This document shows, piece by piece, positions 42,153-50,094 of a stretch of DNA of 59,415 bases. Source of the DNA: Gemmatimonadota bacterium. GTDB taxonomy: Bacteria > Latescibacterota > UBA2968. The translations under genes were made by a program, and so were the position numbers. A model generated the notes under the pieces. That model was not told the origin of the DNA, ran no database searches, and worked only from the letters and a program-made list of their open reading frames with translations. Location: contig VXRD01000105.1 of assembly GCA_009838845.1 (NCBI GenBank), positions 1-59,415 on the forward strand, given 5' to 3'. Within the stretch, counting starts at the first letter, position 1; each line of letters starts with the position of its first letter.

Positions 42153-42720
42153 TGCCACTGGCAGGTCCTTTCAGTCCTTTTTCGATGTCTGCCAATGGCT
42201 TTTGCAACAACTCGCAAGCTTTTCCCATGTCTATGAGTTTCTCGGCAAGTGCCCAATAACAAAGCCTCTCAAACCGCTACGGCACTTCGTGATTTCCTTT
42301 CAGCGATTCTGGTTCGCGCTTCCGCCAGCCGCGTGCAAAAGTCCGGAACGCATAGTCGAAAGTCGATTGATTGATGATGCCGACCTGCTTGAGGCGGATC
42401 AAAAGCGTTACCGCGCTTACCCGGTATATGCGTTTGAGTTGGATCAATTCCCGATAACAGAGGGCCTTTCTCCGTTCACCTATTGTGCGTACCAGATGAT
42501 CTTTAGGCATCAGGAAGGCTCCAGAGAAGATATCTGATGCCTTTTCACGATTGACGGGCGAGGTCTTATCGATTAGCTGGTGTGCAAGTTCGTGGGCGAG
42601 GGTAAACCGTCGCCTTTCCTGCGAGGCCTCCGCGTTTACAACAATAACCGGTATCCTGATCTTTTGCCGCAGCCTGTACACAAAACAGGTGAGTCCCGAG
42701 ATGCGATCGGGCAGGGGCAA
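42136..42720 (-). pseudogene. ImmA/IrrE metallopeptidase remnant with in-frame stop
   Basis: The frame from 42720 contains RRFTLAHELAHQLI, the zinc site HExxH of ImmA/IrrE (COG2856), and FSGAFLMPKDHL. It meets TAG at 42277-42279, but beyond it the same frame continues RFERLCYWALAEKLIDMGKA and CELLQKPLADIEKGL to a second stop at 42136, the normal C-terminus of XRE-ImmA antitoxins. One base change (CAG to TAG) explains the break. The XRE helix-turn-helix expected at the N-terminus is also missing, cut off by the AAA gene's upstream region. The unit is thus an inactivated ImmA-PIN module. Confidence 0.75.
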
Positions 42721-42800
42721 CCTCTCGAAATTTTTTCTCTTTCTCTCTCAATGTTGTATATATTCAGGGCAGCTAATGCATCAGACAGGGAGACACAGCG

Positions 42801-44378
42801 ATGCGCTTCTTCAACACGAGTGGACCAGTGGTAGCTGCGGACCACTATTGCATCCCGCCCTTAGAACGGCTCAACCTCACCGAGGTTCTCAGGTTCATCC
42901 GCGACAAACGCTATTTCGTCCTGCACGCGCCCAGGCAGACGGGCAAGACATCTGCCCTGCTGGCTCTGCGCGATTTGCTCAATGCGGGGGACGACTATCG
43001 CTGTGTGTACGTCAATGTCGAAGGTGGGCAAGCCGGGCGCGAAGATGTGGAACAGGTGACGCGCACCATTTTGGCCGGATTGGCGTCTCGGGCACGCTTG
43101 ACACTCGGCGACGAATTTTTGACCGGGATCTGGCCTGGTCTTCTTGCCGAGGTTGGGCCAGGTGCTGCTTTACAGGAGGCATTGATGCACTGGGCGATGG
43201 CCGACCCGAAGCCATTGGTGCTACTCATTGACGAGATCGATGCCCTGATTGGCGACGCGCTCCTGTCCGTGTTGCGTCAATTGCGAGCAGGCTACGATCT
43301 GCGTCCGGCGAGTTTTCCGCAAAGCGTGATATTGTGCGGCGTGCGCGATGTGCGCGATTACCGCATCCAGTCAACAGCAGAGAACGCGCTCATCGCCGGT
43401 GGCAGTGCGTTCAACATCAAGGCGCAGTCATTGCGCCTGGGCGACTTCTCAAGGGATCAGGTACATGCATTACTCGGTCAGCACACCGAAGATACGGGAC
43501 AGGTGTTCACCTCCGACGCGTTGGAACTGATCTGGACGCAGACACAAGGACAGCCGTGGCTGGTCAATGCACTGGCTGACGAGACCTGCTTCCAGGACGG
43601 TGATACCGCAGACCGACTCTGTATGATCACCGCAGACGACATCCGCGAAGCGCAAGAGCAACTCATCCTGCGCCGAGAGACGCATCTGGATCAATTGGCG
43701 GACAAATTACAAGAAGACCGCGTGCGCCGCGTTGTCGAACCGCTTTTGAGCGGGGCAGAAAAGAGTGCGTTCTCCGCCCGAGACCTCGAATACGTCCGCG
43801 ATCTGGGCTTGATCGCCGAAGACGATCCATTGCGCATTGCCAACCCCATATACGCAGAAGTCGTGCCGCGCGAACTGACCTACGCTGCACAAGCGGGTCT
43901 TGTCCAGGATACCACCTGGTACGTCAATGCCGATGGTGGCCTGAATGTGGTCAAACTGATGACCGCGTTCCAGACCTTCTTCCGCGAGCACTCAGAGCAT
44001 TGGGTAACGCGATTCGAGTATCGGGAAGCCGGTCCACAGTTGCTGTTGCAAGCCTTTCTCCAACGCATTGTCAACAGCGGTGGACGCATTGAACGAGAAT
44101 ATGGCCTTGGCCGGATGCGCACGGATCTGCTGATCGTCTGGCCGCAGGGCAGTCAGACGCGCAAAATCGTGATCGAGTGCAAAATTCTCCATAAGGGCCT
44201 GGAGCAAACCATTGCCGATGGCCTGAATCAGACCTCGGAATATATGGATCGGTGCGCTGCAGAAGCGGGGCATCTGGTAGTCTTTGACCGTCGTGAAGGC
44301 AGGCGTTGGGCGGACAAGGTATTCCACCGTCGCCAGACGTCGCGCAGTGGAATTGAGATCGATATCTGGGGCATGTGA
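42801..44378 (+). CDS. AAA-ATPase with PD-(D/E)xK nuclease-like C-terminus
   Basis: A 525-residue protein. Walker A is PRQTGKTS (44-51) and Walker B is LLIDEID (141-147). The C-terminus has D442 and IVIECKI with E459 and K461, a PD-(D/E)xK nuclease-like core. This is the AAA-ATPase plus DUF1703-type family that is abundant in multi-copy in cyanobacteria, Chloroflexi and Bacteroidetes genomes; its function is unknown. GGGAG lies upstream of the ATG. It is divergent from the dead ImmA module, and its codon use is more GC-rich than that of the genes around it, which suggests transfer. Confidence 0.8.
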   Translation: MRFFNTSGPVVAADHYCIPPLERLNLTEVLRFIRDKRYFVLHAPRQTGKTSALLALRDLLNAGDDYRCVYVNVEGGQAGREDVEQVTRTILAGLASRARLTLGDEFLTGIWPGLLAEVGPGAALQEALMHWAMADPKPLVLLIDEIDALIGDALLSVLRQLRAGYDLRPASFPQSVILCGVRDVRDYRIQSTAENALIAGGSAFNIKAQSLRLGDFSRDQVHALLGQHTEDTGQVFTSDALELIWTQTQGQPWLVNALADETCFQDGDTADRLCMITADDIREAQEQLILRRETHLDQLADKLQEDRVRRVVEPLLSGAEKSAFSARDLEYVRDLGLIAEDDPLRIANPIYAEVVPRELTYAAQAGLVQDTTWYVNADGGLNVVKLMTAFQTFFREHSEHWVTRFEYREAGPQLLLQAFLQRIVNSGGRIEREYGLGRMRTDLLIVWPQGSQTRKIVIECKILHKGLEQTIADGLNQTSEYMDRCAAEAGHLVVFDRREGRRWADKVFHRRQTSRSGIEIDIWGM

Positions 44379-44428
44379 TGAATCACAACATTTGAGGCGC
44401 GTTACGGTAATCTCTTTATCATACTACT

Positions 44429-45583
44429 ATGTCTTCTACATACCATACACTCATCATTGGCGCGGGCATCAATGGCCTGTGTACATGCTATCATCTTTTG
44501 CGGCAGGGCATTCGCGATGTTGGGCTGGTTGAACAGTTTGCGCTCGCTCATGGCCGGGGCAGTTCACACGGGGATTCGCGCATTACCCGCAGTGCGTATG
44601 TGAATGCAGATTATGTGCGTCTTATGCAAATTGCACACGGCGAGTCGTGGCCCCAGCTCGAGCGCGATGCAGATGTCCAACTCATCTATCCCACGCCCGG
44701 CTGTTTTTTTGGTCCTCCTGGTGGGAAATACACGAGCTATGCCAGGGCTGTGACAGAGGTCGGTGTGGATGTGGAACCTCTCACTCCTGAAGAGGGGCGG
44801 AAACGATTTCCGGTTTTTCGCTTTGAAGATGCCGCTGGTGTTCTGTACGACCGCACGGCCGGGCTTGTGGCTGCCGCACAGGCTGTTGAGTCTCTTATTC
44901 GCCTGATTCGCAGGCAGGATGGGGAGATTCGGGAAAATACGACTGTGCAGCGCGTTGATATTACCCGGGATCCCATTCGCGTGGAGACTTCTGCGGGGGA
45001 TTTTGAAACGGAACGCCTGATTGTGACGGCTGGTCCCTGGGTGTCTCGCTTGCTTCCGGTTCTCAATTCGCAGGTTGCAGTGGCGCGCCAGACGGTTGGG
45101 TTTTTCCAGCTTGAGGGGGCGCGGGAGGAATTTCAACCCGGGGCTTTTCCGGTTTGGGGTTATCTCCTGCGAAAAGGCGATATAAGTTATTACGGTCTTC
45201 CGCAATTTGGGCGCGAGGGGATCAAGCTGGCCAAGCATATTGTCAGTGGGGTTGACGACGATCCCGACGATGTGCCCACGCAGATGCCGGAGGACGCGAT
45301 TGAGGATCTTCGCGTATTTATTAAAGCGCAATTTGTTCCGCCGGTTGAGCGGTTTCTCGATTGGGAGACGTGTCTTTATACCAATACGGGTACTGAGGAC
45401 TTTATTCTGGATGTCCATCCGGATAATCCCAATGTGGTTATCGGGGCGGGGTTTTCAGGGCACGGTTTTAAGTTCGGGCCGCTCACGGGGCGGATTTTGT
45501 CTGAACTCAGTCTCAATGGCAAGACGTCGATACCCGAGTTTGAGGCGGCGAGGGTTATGTTTGAGGTCCCACGTAATGTTTAA
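44429..45583 (+). CDS. FAD-dependent sarcosine oxidase/N-methyltryptophan oxidase-like
   Basis: A 384-residue flavin amine oxidase of the monomeric sarcosine oxidase family. GAGINGL (11-17) binds the FAD ADP part; GRGSSHGDSRITR is the family's flavin-binding loop; CLYTNTGTEDFILD contains the Cys that in this family carries covalent FAD; GFSGHGFKFGPLTG closes the site. It oxidises N-methyl amino acids, releasing formaldehyde and hydrogen peroxide. The start follows the AAA gene by 50 bases. It overlaps the propeller gene downstream by eight bases. Confidence 0.9.
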   Translation: MSSTYHTLIIGAGINGLCTCYHLLRQGIRDVGLVEQFALAHGRGSSHGDSRITRSAYVNADYVRLMQIAHGESWPQLERDADVQLIYPTPGCFFGPPGGKYTSYARAVTEVGVDVEPLTPEEGRKRFPVFRFEDAAGVLYDRTAGLVAAAQAVESLIRLIRRQDGEIRENTTVQRVDITRDPIRVETSAGDFETERLIVTAGPWVSRLLPVLNSQVAVARQTVGFFQLEGAREEFQPGAFPVWGYLLRKGDISYYGLPQFGREGIKLAKHIVSGVDDDPDDVPTQMPEDAIEDLRVFIKAQFVPPVERFLDWETCLYTNTGTEDFILDVHPDNPNVVIGAGFSGHGFKFGPLTGRILSELSLNGKTSIPEFEAARVMFEVPRNV

Positions 45584-47018
45584 GCTTGTTATTCACCGAC
45601 GTGCAGTGCAATTTTCTATCGCGCTTCTGACCGTTCTGCTCTCCGCGCCTTCATCCGCGTATGACCGCGATCGCTGGGAAAATTTTACCAGCATGAATTA
45701 CGTCACGTCCATAGCGGAAAGCCCGACGGTCATTTTTGTGGCGACGACCGGGGGCATTCGCCGCTATGACCGGTTTGCCAAGTCCTGGCTGGCTCCGCTG
45801 ACAACTCGCGATGGCTTGCCCGATAACAGGGTACAGCGGATTGCTTATGATAGCGATACAGGTGACCTGTGGTTTGAAACGCCCTCGGGTGTAGGCCGGT
45901 GGCTCACTGGCGTGCAGAGTGTCATGCAGGGGGGTAGGCCTCCTGCACATCTGCACAATCCGCGGTCGGTTCCCCAAATTCCACCGGTTTTTCCGCCTTT
46001 TGGTTATTATGTCGATGATCACCAGGTTATAGGTCCCCGGCGCAACTATGCGATTACAGATGTGTTGATTGACTCCTGGCGTCATCTCTGGATCGCCACA
46101 TGGGGTCTGGGCGTTGGGCAGGCCGAACTCCTCGATGGTCAGCTTTCATTTCTCACTTATGGTCCGCTGGAAGAAAACGTCACTGCTATTGCACGCGATG
46201 GCGATGTGTTGTGGATTGGGGGTGCGGACACTTATCGCGCACCTGCGCGCGGTATTACCCGATATCGCTCTGGTACAAATACGTGGGAGTATTTTGAATC
46301 CAACCGCATCATCGGTCTCGACGATCCCCAGATTGTCACGATATTACCCGGCGGTGAAAATGTGTGGTTTGGCACCCACAATGGTCTGATGCGGTATTAC
46401 AGACGCACTGGACAATGGTTTACTTATCGCGAAACCCGCCTTTGGGGGCGGGTGCAGGCACTGGCACGCGATAACGACATTCTCTGGATTGGTTCGGAAC
46501 GCGGTTTGGCTATGCTGGATATTAAAGCCGATTCGCTCGACTATGTGCAGGGTAGCGAATACGCGATTATCAATGCTATGGTTGCGGGTCCCGATTATAT
46601 ATGGGCAGGTACTGAGAGCGGTCTTTTTCAATGTGCCCGAGGAGATCGCACCTGGCGGCCTGTGGCCGATGATATTGCCAAACGAAAGGTACGCGCGCTG
46701 GCTATGCACAACAATGATCTGTGGCTTGCTACAAATGTCCCATCAGCAGCCGTGCGATACCGCCCGGGAGATAATACCTGGCGCGAGTATCCCCTCGCCG
46801 AGATAGGTGGGAGAGACCGCGTCTCAATTGAGGCCAATAGCGATGAGGTGTGGGTTGCCACGAGCGCAGGAGCTTTTCTTTTAGATGTGCCGCGCCACCT
46901 CTGGACACATTACACGATGTACGATGGGCTTGCACACACGCGGGTACAGGTTGTTCTTCGCGATGGCGGATATGTCTGGTTTGGTACTGCTGAGGGGCTG
47001 AGTCGTTTTCAATGGTGA
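45576..47018 (+). CDS. Exported beta-propeller protein (sensor-type repeats)
   Basis: A 480-residue protein; the ATG at 45576 overlaps the stop of the oxidase gene. Residues about 1-28 (VIHRRAVQFSIALLTVLLSA) form a signal peptide. The mature part has repeated units of the type T-x-G-L-x-x-Y-D/R-x-x-x-x-W (for example ATTGGIRRYDRFAKSW, FGTHNGLMRYYRRTGQW, VATSAGAFLLD, FGTAEGLSRF), the two-component-regulator propeller repeats of outer or periplasmic sensors, but without a kinase. It is probably a binding protein. Its link to the oxidase is only positional. Confidence 0.83.
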   Translation: MFKLVIHRRAVQFSIALLTVLLSAPSSAYDRDRWENFTSMNYVTSIAESPTVIFVATTGGIRRYDRFAKSWLAPLTTRDGLPDNRVQRIAYDSDTGDLWFETPSGVGRWLTGVQSVMQGGRPPAHLHNPRSVPQIPPVFPPFGYYVDDHQVIGPRRNYAITDVLIDSWRHLWIATWGLGVGQAELLDGQLSFLTYGPLEENVTAIARDGDVLWIGGADTYRAPARGITRYRSGTNTWEYFESNRIIGLDDPQIVTILPGGENVWFGTHNGLMRYYRRTGQWFTYRETRLWGRVQALARDNDILWIGSERGLAMLDIKADSLDYVQGSEYAIINAMVAGPDYIWAGTESGLFQCARGDRTWRPVADDIAKRKVRALAMHNNDLWLATNVPSAAVRYRPGDNTWREYPLAEIGGRDRVSIEANSDEVWVATSAGAFLLDVPRHLWTHYTMYDGLAHTRVQVVLRDGGYVWFGTAEGLSRFQW

Positions 47019-47318
47019 CTCATGAGTTCCCTTTATAAGCTATATAACTATATTACAATACACTACATTAGGATAGCTTTCACATGTAAAAAAATGCGTG
47101 ACATCTGACCTCAAATTTGTTACTTTTGACTCTCGCGGTATCCATATAAATCAACACATTCGTAGATTGGCAAGTCTAATGAACCTTCCGTTGGATTACA
47201 CAACTATTTTCATTTTCTCTGCCAAAAATACACACCGTTGAATGGATTTATTCGGCGGCTGTTCATACGCACCTGGCGTTTTGAGTAGCCGCTTTTCTTT
47301 GTTTGGAAATAAGCATTT
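47019..47318. other. Gene-free gap
   Basis: Three hundred AT-rich bases between the propeller gene and the BMC gene. No ORF, terminator or repeat of the families in this window was recognised. It should hold the promoter for the BMC operon, but no clear boxes were found. Confidence 0.5.
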
Positions 47319-47774
47319 ATGAAACCTGCCCTCGGACTTATTGAAACGCTGGGTTTTGTCGGCGTTGCAGAAGCTGCCGATGCAGCAACCAAAGCAGCGG
47401 CTGTTGAGTTGTCTGCTGTTGAACAAATAGAAGGTGGTATTATTTCGATTCGCGTTTTAGGCGATGTTGGCGCAGTGCAGGCTGCGGTTGAAGCTGGTGT
47501 ACAGGCTGCGCAACAGGTGGGCACTCTGGTGGCACATCACGTGATTCCCAATCCACACGAAGATCTCGTCGATGTTTTTGGGTTGGTGGAAAAAGAGGAT
47601 GAAATAGACGAAGCGAACGAAGAGGATCTCGAAAATCTGCCGGTACATCGCCTGCGCCAGATTGCTCGTGAAACCCCGGGTATTAATATTCAGGGGCGGG
47701 AGATTTCACGCGCAAATCGAGCGCAATTGCTGTCCGAACTTCGCAGTGTAAAAAGAAATCAAACTGACGCTTAA
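47319..47774 (+). CDS. Bacterial microcompartment (BMC) shell protein with C-terminal extension
   Basis: A 151-residue protein. Residues 1-88 are a complete BMC domain: GLIETLGFVGVAEAADAATK, then GGIISIRVLGDVGAVQAAVE, AHHVIPNPHEDL. This fold forms hexameric shell tiles. Residues about 100-151 add a tail with an acidic linker (EDEIDEANEEDLENL) and LPVHRLRQIARETPG ... ISRANRAQLLSEL, which resembles a SAP or Rho-N helical hairpin that binds nucleic acids. The pore region (near residues 38-42, EGGII) would be G-rich. No other shell or enzyme gene is nearby, so the role is open. A coiled-coil protein follows. Confidence 0.85.
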   Translation: MKPALGLIETLGFVGVAEAADAATKAAAVELSAVEQIEGGIISIRVLGDVGAVQAAVEAGVQAAQQVGTLVAHHVIPNPHEDLVDVFGLVEKEDEIDEANEEDLENLPVHRLRQIARETPGINIQGREISRANRAQLLSELRSVKRNQTDA

Positions 47775-47790
47775 TGCTGGAGCAAACACA

Positions 47791-48108
47791 ATGAATTCCG
47801 AAACTCTTTGGGAAAAAATTAAGCAAGGTCTTCGCGATGGCGCGGCTACAGCAGCGGAAAAAGCCGAATATCTGGGCAGACTCGGCCGCGCACGCCTTGA
47901 TATTGCACGCACCCGCCACGCTATTCACGATGCATTTACTGAACTTGGCGGACAAATATACGAAGAACTCAAAGACCATGAGGCCGCCATTGAGGCACAA
48001 ACTGAAGCGGTTCAAGGTCAAATCGCGACGATTAGCAAGCTCGAAGAGCAATTGCAAAACCAGGAAGCGCAATTCAAAACATTACAAGAATCAGATAGAG
48101 AAGATTAG
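47791..48108 (+). CDS. Small coiled-coil protein downstream of BMC gene
   Basis: A 105-residue protein almost entirely helical with heptads ([19 protein letters not shown], then [19 protein letters not shown]). The gap from the BMC gene is only 16 bases, so the two are likely co-transcribed. No family is recognised. It could be a partner of the BMC protein's tail or a general scaffold. The start ATG was chosen because it gives the continuous helical frame. Confidence 0.65.
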   Translation: MNSETLWEKIKQGLRDGAATAAEKAEYLGRLGRARLDIARTRHAIHDAFTELGGQIYEELKDHEAAIEAQTEAVQGQIATISKLEEQLQNQEAQFKTLQESDRED

Positions 48109-48206
48109 AAACTTCTTCTGGCCCCACCAGAAGTTAGAAGCCCGTTGCCGTGTCGAGAAAGGGAAGGGATTTAGCACTGGCAATCGGGTAAAGATAGGAG
48201 GTATTC

Positions 48207-48212
48207 ATGTAA
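48207..48212 (+). promoter_or_regulatory. Start-stop mini-ORF after a perfect Shine-Dalgarno
   Basis: ATAGGAGGTATTC (48195-48206) is followed directly by ATG TAA. A perfect SD with an ATG-stop sits about 100 bases upstream of the sigma factor start, in its leader. Ribosome stalling or recycling at such sites can control downstream expression; here that is only a possibility. Confidence 0.35.
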
Positions 48213-48310
48213 GATTCTCCCTTTGTCGTTTCACAGACCTTTGTCCTTTATCCTTGCAGGTGTTATCTACCTGCGCAAATCCCCTGTGCAAAGAAGGAGA
48301 GGTTGACGAA

Positions 48311-49168
48311 GTGCCAAGACTATCTAAAAGACCTTATGCTCGTGAAGACGAATCACTGGATCAGTATTTACAAGAAATTGGCGAAGTCGCGTTGCTTACA
48401 GCAGACCAGGAAGTCGTGCTGGCCAAACGAATAAAAAAGGGCGATCAAGGTGCCCTGGAAGAATTGACCACAGCCAACCTGAGATTTGTGGTAAGTGTCG
48501 CCAAACAATACCAGAATCAGGGCCTTTCGATGGGCGACCTGATAAATGAAGGAAATCTTGGGCTTATCAAAGCTGCCAAACGTTTTGATGAAACTAAGGG
48601 TTTTAAATTTATTTCTTATGCCGTGTGGTGGATCCGTCAGGCGATTTTACAGGCTCTGGCCGAGCAATCTCGCATTGTTCGGCTGCCGCTGAATCGGGTT
48701 GGCGCGCTCCACAAAATTGGCAAGGCATCGAGTGGTCTCGAACAGGAGTATGGTCGCGAACCCAGTCCGGGTGAAATTGCCGATGAACTCGGCATGAATG
48801 ATTTTGAAGTGCGCGATACACTCAAAATTTCGAGCCGCCATCTTTCACTGGATGCGCCATTTAAAGATGGCGAAGACAATAATCTGCTCGATGTACTTGA
48901 AGACGGCATGCAACCCCCTCCCGACGATCCACTTCTCGATGACGCTCTCAGACGAGAAATAGAAAAAGCCCTCGCTACCCTCACCCCTCGTGAAGCCGAA
49001 GTTATTACACTTTATTTTGGGATCAATCGCGAACAGCCACTTACCCTCGAGGAAATTGGCGAACGTTTTGGATTGACTCGAGAGCGCGTGCGTCAGATTA
49101 AAGAGAAAGCCCTTCGGCGATTGCGCCATACCTCGCGTAGCCGTCCGCTGAAATCTTATTTGCATTAA
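48311..49168 (+). CDS. rpoD: Primary-type sigma-70 factor (RpoD/SigA family), short form
   Basis: A 285-residue sigma factor from a GTG at 48311 with AGGAGAG upstream. Region 1.2 ([18 protein letters not shown]), region 2 ([20 protein letters not shown], then [20 protein letters not shown]), region 3 and region 4 ([20 protein letters not shown]) are all complete. It lacks region 1.1 and the non-conserved insert, like the primary sigma factors of Bacteroidetes and Chlorobi (about 287 residues), which supports an FCB-type host. It could also be a group 2 factor; only the whole genome can tell. Confidence 0.9.
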   Translation: MPRLSKRPYAREDESLDQYLQEIGEVALLTADQEVVLAKRIKKGDQGALEELTTANLRFVVSVAKQYQNQGLSMGDLINEGNLGLIKAAKRFDETKGFKFISYAVWWIRQAILQALAEQSRIVRLPLNRVGALHKIGKASSGLEQEYGREPSPGEIADELGMNDFEVRDTLKISSRHLSLDAPFKDGEDNNLLDVLEDGMQPPPDDPLLDDALRREIEKALATLTPREAEVITLYFGINREQPLTLEEIGERFGLTRERVRQIKEKALRRLRHTSRSRPLKSYLH

Positions 49169-49184
49169 CACGGTCCGCTATTCC

Positions 49185-49228
49185 AATAGGCCACAAACGG
49201 GTTCGCCCGATGTGGCCTATTATTTTTT
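49185..49228 (+). terminator. Intrinsic terminator after the sigma factor
   Basis: Arms AATAGGCCACA (49185-49195) and TGTGGCCTATT (49211-49221) are exact complements around a 15-base loop and are followed by ATTTTTT. It closes the sigma factor transcript. Confidence 0.9.
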
Positions 49229-49263
49229 GGGTAGAACTTTTGTTTTGCTGGGGTGTATAGTTT

Positions 49264-49325
49264 AAAGGTGAGAGGTGAGACGTAAGACGTTAAAGGCTCC
49301 TCCTCACTTCTCACGTCTCACCGCC
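49264..49325. repeat. Inverted dispersed repeat (GGTGAGACGT family)
   Basis: AGGTGAGAGGTGAGACGTAAG and CTTCTCACGTCTCACCGCCT are inverted around TTAAAGGCTCCTCC. Same family as the elements near 21.1 and 33.3 kb. Between a terminator and a lone gene. Confidence 0.7.
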
Positions 49326-49398
49326 TCTTGACTGATTCTTCCATAACCTATACATTTGTCCGTCTAAAAATTTTTTTATTTCAACCGGAGAATCAAAA

Positions 49399-50067
49399 AT
49401 GTCCAATCGGCGTTTCATATATGCTCTGTTTTTACTTTCTACTGCTTGCACAAGCTTACCGCTGTCTAAACCGACGTCTGTTTTTGCCCTGGATGAAGAA
49501 GTGCCAGAACCCGCTATGATAGGCGGTAGCGGGGTGACATCCTGGATTTTGAAGGGGAATAAACTTTACTATCTCAAATGGGATAGGGAATTTGAACAGG
49601 CGCAGATTTACGGTCCCCAGGAGATCGGTGGTGAGGATATCAAAGAAGTTTTGCTTTTGCAGAGTACGGGCGATTTTGCGTGGATACTGCGAGGTGACGA
49701 TGTCTATTTTGTCGCTGCAAAACGCGAAGGTACGTTTGTGAGACTGGAATCAGAGCGTCCTGAAGAACTTCCGGATTCAGATGGGTCGGAACCGGTTATG
49801 ATGGCTGGTGGTGGGTCCAGAGCCTGGGTTTTGAAGGGCGATAGTCTCTTTTTTCTCAAATGGGATCCCACGTATGGGAGTGTGCAGGTTTATGGACCCG
49901 AAGACTTGCCTCCCAATACCTATGGTCCCTCAGAACCCGTTCTCATGCACGGTACAGGTAGCTCAGTATGGGTTTTGCGGGGCAATGAGGTTTTTTATGT
50001 TATAGCCAGAGTTGATGGCACATTTGTCGATATTGAAATTGAGCGACCCGAAGACCTTCCGGAGTAA
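49399..50067 (+). CDS. Exported protein with four internal repeats
   Basis: A 222-residue protein; GGAG precedes the ATG. Residues 1-30 (RFIYALFLLSTACTSL) form a signal peptide; C17 could be lipidated, but the box (LLSTAC) is not ideal. The mature part has two copies of a double unit: WILKGNKLYYLKWD...YGP and WILRGDDVYFVAA...ERPEELP, then WVLKGDSLFFLKWD...YGPEDLP and WVLRGNEVFYVIA...ERPEDLPE. The repeats alternate in length and end in E-R/Y-G-P-E-(E/D)-L-P. Possibly a small propeller or sensor. Family unknown. Confidence 0.75.
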   Translation: MSNRRFIYALFLLSTACTSLPLSKPTSVFALDEEVPEPAMIGGSGVTSWILKGNKLYYLKWDREFEQAQIYGPQEIGGEDIKEVLLLQSTGDFAWILRGDDVYFVAAKREGTFVRLESERPEELPDSDGSEPVMMAGGGSRAWVLKGDSLFFLKWDPTYGSVQVYGPEDLPPNTYGPSEPVLMHGTGSSVWVLRGNEVFYVIARVDGTFVDIEIERPEDLPE

Positions 50068-50094
50068 GAACCCATACATGCGAGTAGAAACTTT

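Noticed and set aside
42277-42279. TAG as a reassigned sense codon
   Set aside because: TAG ends other clear genes in this window, for example the SMP-30 gene at 16391-16393, so readthrough by reassignment is unlikely.
45207-45575. N-terminal extension of the propeller protein frame
   Set aside because: It lies inside the oxidase gene; the ATG at 45576 gives a proper signal peptide.
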